Position numbers and translations under genes: made by a program
The notes under the pieces: model-generated
Databases searched by the model: none
Told to the model about the DNA's origin: nothing
Seen by the model: only the letters and a program-made list of their open reading frames with translations
DNA from: JAYVJH01 sp043777595
GTDB lineage: Bacteria; Bacteroidota; Bacteroidia; Cytophagales; Spirosomataceae
Assembly (NCBI GenBank): GCA_043777595.1
Contig: JAYWHT010000058.1
Span: forward strand, 1 to 43,833
Direction: 5' to 3'
Length of the DNA stretch: 43,833 bases
In this document: piece after piece, positions 41,017 to 43,833 of the stretch
Position numbering within the stretch: the stretch's first letter is position 1
Layout of the letters: every line of letters begins with the position of its first letter

Positions 41017-43710
41017 ATGAAATACCTGCTTTGTTTAACTATTTCTTTTTTTGGGCTAATAACCTGCTTGGCACAAACGCCTGTGTCGCCGCTCAAAGTC
41101 GAACAATTACGAACTGAATACAAGACCAATCCAGTCGGAATAGACGTAACCTCACCTCGTTTTAGTTGGAAACTCTCCTCGACAGAGCGCAACGTGATGC
41201 AGGCTTCTTACCAAATCATAGTCAGCTCGGCAGAGTTATTCAAACCTAAAACAATAATCTGGGATTCGGGAAATATCATTTCTGATATATCGCATTTAAT
41301 TGATTACCAAGGCACTAACTTACAAAGTCGCAAACGATATTTTTGGAAAGTAATTGTGAGAGACAATCGTAACAACACAGCAGAGTCAGCAATAAATTAT
41401 TTTGAAACAGGTATGCTAAACGTCTCAGACTGGACGGCCAAATGGATAGAGCCCGAACGAGAGATTGACATCACGGCCTCGCAACCGTCGCCTGTGGTCA
41501 GAAAAATATTTGTAGCCAAACCCAAAATCGTCTCGGCACGGCTTTATGTAACAAGCCGAGGGCTGAACGAACTCGAAATCAATGGCCAGCGAGTAGGGCA
41601 AGATGTATTGTCGCCAGGCTGGACTGCCTACCAAAGTCGTATTCAGTGTTTTAGTTATGATGTAACCAATTTGGTCAAAACAGGTGCAAATGCCATTGGC
41701 GTAACGCTGGGCGATGGTTGGTATCGGGGGTTTTTGGCTTGGGAAAAAAATCGAAACGTGTATGGGCAAAAATTGGCACTATTGGCGCAGCTACACATTG
41801 TTTACTCAAATGGCAAAGAAGACATTATTGGCACAGACGAAAGCTGGCGAGCCAATAACAATGGCCCCATCAGGCTGTCGGATATTTATAATGGCGAAAG
41901 CTACGATGCTCGGCTCAGTAATGCGGCTTGGTCGCAGGCAGAGTTTGCTGATACAACTGCTTGGTGGCCTGCAAAATTGGGCGATTATCCTAAAAATAAC
42001 TTGATTGCCCCAGCAGGGCCGCCCGTTAGACGAATCGAAGAAATTAAACCCATTAAAATCATTAAAACACCCTCTGGTGAAACTGTCCTTGATTTTGGGC
42101 AAAATATGGTAGGTTGGGTACGGTTTAGGGTCAAAGGCGAAGCAGGGCAAACAGTAAAAATCAATCATGCAGAGGTGTTAGACCAAAAGGGTAATTTTTA
42201 TGTTGCTAATCTCCGTGCGGCCAAAGTCGAAATCAACTATACACTCAAAGGCGGCGAAGTAGAAACGTATGAGCCTCATTTTACATTTATGGGGTTTCAG
42301 TACATTAAGCTAACTAACTGGCCAACAGAGCCTTCACTTGACGATTTTGTGGGAGTGGTTGTCCACTCAGATATGCCTGTTTCGGGTACTTTTGAATGTT
42401 CAAAACCATTGATTAACCAACTCCAACATAACATCGTTTGGGGACAAAAAGGTAACTTTGTCGATGTACCAACCGACTGCCCACAGCGAGACGAGCGACT
42501 CGGCTGGACGGGCGACGCGCAGGCTTTTGCCCGAACGGCTACTTTCAACAAGGACGTAGCCGGGTTTTTTACTAAATGGCTGGCCGATGTGGCCATCGAC
42601 CAAAAAGCCAACGGCGCTGTGCCATGGGTTGTGCCAGATGTACTCAAAAACGGGCAACCCTCATCGGGCTGGTCAGACGTAGCTACTATTATTCCGACTG
42701 ATATGTACCAAGTTTACGGCGATAAAAGACTGTTGGCCGCTCAATATGAAAGCATGAAAAAGTGGGTGGGTTATATCAAAACCAATAGTAGTGGCAACTT
42801 GTGGCGTACAGGTTTTCATTTTGGCGACTGGCTGTCGTACAGAGGCTCAAACCTACAAATGGGCGAACCTACGACCGACAATGACTTTATTGCTTCGGCT
42901 TTTTATGCCTATTCTGCCAAACTGACTTCACAGGCCGCCCTCACGCTCGGCAAAACAATGGAGGCTTTGGAATACTCGGAACTGTACGACAAAATCAAAA
43001 AAGCCTTTAACCAAGAGTTTGTATCACCCGCTGGTCGATTGGTCTGCAATACCCAAACGGCCTACGTGCTGGCTCTACATTTTGACTTATTTCCCGAAAA
43101 TCTTAGACTACAAGCCGTTGAGCGTTTGGTAAAAGACATCAAAGACCACAAAAATCACCTGACAACAGGCTTTTTGGGAACACCCTACCTTTGCCACGTA
43201 TTGACCCGATTTGGTAAAAACGATGTAGCTTACGAACTCCTCAACCAAGAAACATACCCCTCGTGGCTGTACCCCGTCAAGATGGGGGCAACTACAATCT
43301 GGGAACGCTGGGACGGCATAAAGCCCGATGGTAGTTTTCAAGATGCAGGTATGAACTCCTACAACCACTACGCTTATGGGGCCATCGGCGACTGGATGTA
43401 TCAGCACATAGCAGGAATCGACTGGGCAGAGCCAGGCTTTAAAAAAGTAAGAATTGCGCCCAAACCTGGTGGTGGCATTACCTCAGCCAATGGTAGCTAT
43501 GAAAGTCCGTTTGGTACAATCGTTTCGAGTTGGTCAATGGCTGGTAGTCAAATCAAGATTTCGGTAACAATTCCAGCCAACTCGTCAGCCCAAATTATAT
43601 TGCCAAATGCCACACCCGCTCAAGTAACCCAACTCGCCAACGCTCAAAACCTAAAAGTAGTCAATGGCAAAATAGAAGTAGGCTCTGGGATTTATGAGTT
43701 TGTGTACTGA
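41017..43710 (+). CDS. Secreted alpha-L-rhamnosidase (GH78)
   Basis: An 897-residue exported glycoside hydrolase that removes terminal alpha-L-rhamnose from plant glycans or flavonoids. The ATG at 41017 is chosen because it begins a signal peptide (MKYLLCLTISFFGLITCLAQ). An upstream TTG frame extension would overlap the divergent promoter. Domains are an N-terminal Ig/FnIII (VDVTSPRFSWKLSS-like), the rhamnosidase N domain, a central beta-sandwich, and the (alpha/alpha)6 barrel with DCPQRDERLGWTGD (487-500) and the downstream TTIWERWDGIKPDGSF block carrying the second catalytic Glu. A C-terminal beta domain ends the protein. No SusC/D pair lies beside it in this window. Confidence 0.92.
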   Translation: MKYLLCLTISFFGLITCLAQTPVSPLKVEQLRTEYKTNPVGIDVTSPRFSWKLSSTERNVMQASYQIIVSSAELFKPKTIIWDSGNIISDISHLIDYQGTNLQSRKRYFWKVIVRDNRNNTAESAINYFETGMLNVSDWTAKWIEPEREIDITASQPSPVVRKIFVAKPKIVSARLYVTSRGLNELEINGQRVGQDVLSPGWTAYQSRIQCFSYDVTNLVKTGANAIGVTLGDGWYRGFLAWEKNRNVYGQKLALLAQLHIVYSNGKEDIIGTDESWRANNNGPIRLSDIYNGESYDARLSNAAWSQAEFADTTAWWPAKLGDYPKNNLIAPAGPPVRRIEEIKPIKIIKTPSGETVLDFGQNMVGWVRFRVKGEAGQTVKINHAEVLDQKGNFYVANLRAAKVEINYTLKGGEVETYEPHFTFMGFQYIKLTNWPTEPSLDDFVGVVVHSDMPVSGTFECSKPLINQLQHNIVWGQKGNFVDVPTDCPQRDERLGWTGDAQAFARTATFNKDVAGFFTKWLADVAIDQKANGAVPWVVPDVLKNGQPSSGWSDVATIIPTDMYQVYGDKRLLAAQYESMKKWVGYIKTNSSGNLWRTGFHFGDWLSYRGSNLQMGEPTTDNDFIASAFYAYSAKLTSQAALTLGKTMEALEYSELYDKIKKAFNQEFVSPAGRLVCNTQTAYVLALHFDLFPENLRLQAVERLVKDIKDHKNHLTTGFLGTPYLCHVLTRFGKNDVAYELLNQETYPSWLYPVKMGATTIWERWDGIKPDGSFQDAGMNSYNHYAYGAIGDWMYQHIAGIDWAEPGFKKVRIAPKPGGGITSANGSYESPFGTIVSSWSMAGSQIKISVTIPANSSAQIILPNATPAQVTQLANAQNLKVVNGKIEVGSGIYEFVY

Positions 43711-43833
43711 TTTTGGGAGTGTAATATTGGTTCAAAAATTATGCGAATAAGGGGTTAAAAATCAATCCAAAGGCAAAGAGCAGCGGCAATTTTTCCATAA
43801 ATATGAACAATTAGCCCATTACTAGACCTTACT
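43711..43833. other. Window end, no gene seen
   Basis: 123 nt after the rhamnosidase stop. No terminator with a convincing stem and no start of another gene is visible. Confidence 0.5.

Overview
The window looks like chromosomal DNA of a Bacteroidota bacterium, most likely of the order Cytophagales (Spirosoma/Runella/Emticicia-like groups). Four things suggest this: TAnnTTTG promoter elements with no Shine-Dalgarno sequences, a TonB-dependent receptor/DUF4249 pair, a short IlvA, and many secreted proteins with N-terminal signal peptides. The genus assignment is inference; no 16S rRNA lies in the window.

Layout. 1-98 is the 3' end of a 23S rRNA, followed by a 5S rRNA (224-337). From there to about 1515 lies an unusual tandem array. 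It holds a second complete 5S rRNA (645-758), several degenerate 3'-half 5S copies and eight near-identical GCCCTCAC/GTGAGGGC terminator hairpins. 1516-2663 is AT-rich with no recognisable gene. 2664-10698 carries housekeeping genes: ilvA, an acyl-CoA synthetase, a cold-shock protein, a PspC-like membrane protein, anmK, rpmB, a C-terminal processing protease and aat. 10716-12674 is a NagB-PIG-L (deaminase plus deacetylase) fusion that lies just upstream of aat on the same strand.

12920-18835 is a TonB-dependent receptor and a DUF4249 lipoprotein, normally neighbours. Here they are separated by an AT-rich adenine DNA methyltransferase, a frameshifted gene remnant and a TTG-started NAD(P)-binding protein. 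18822-23640 holds an acetoacetate-decarboxylase-like protein, a DUF2461 protein, a CDP-alcohol phosphatidyltransferase and clpB. clpB carries an in-frame palindromic repeat. 23687-26328 is a minus-strand operon pdhA-pfkB-nuoI that links glycolysis, pyruvate oxidation and respiration.

recF (27733-28824) is followed by a higBA-type toxin-antitoxin pair. The pair is flanked by an exact 95-bp direct repeat of the recF 3' end, the signature of an insertion that regenerated the end of the host gene. 29828-35891 holds a KAS III enzyme, DUF72 and DUF1080 proteins and a large Asp-box (VPS10/BNR) secreted protein. 36424-40130 is a tightly packed minus-strand operon: M20 amidohydrolase, DnaQ-like exonuclease, SGNH hydrolase, nth. 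The window closes with an orphan PD-(D/E)XK-like nuclease candidate and a secreted GH78 alpha-L-rhamnosidase.

The strongest candidates for something undescribed are the 5S/terminator array, the recF-duplicating toxin-antitoxin island and the palindromic element translated inside ClpB. No CRISPR array, tRNA, integrase, transposase or complete defence system was found.
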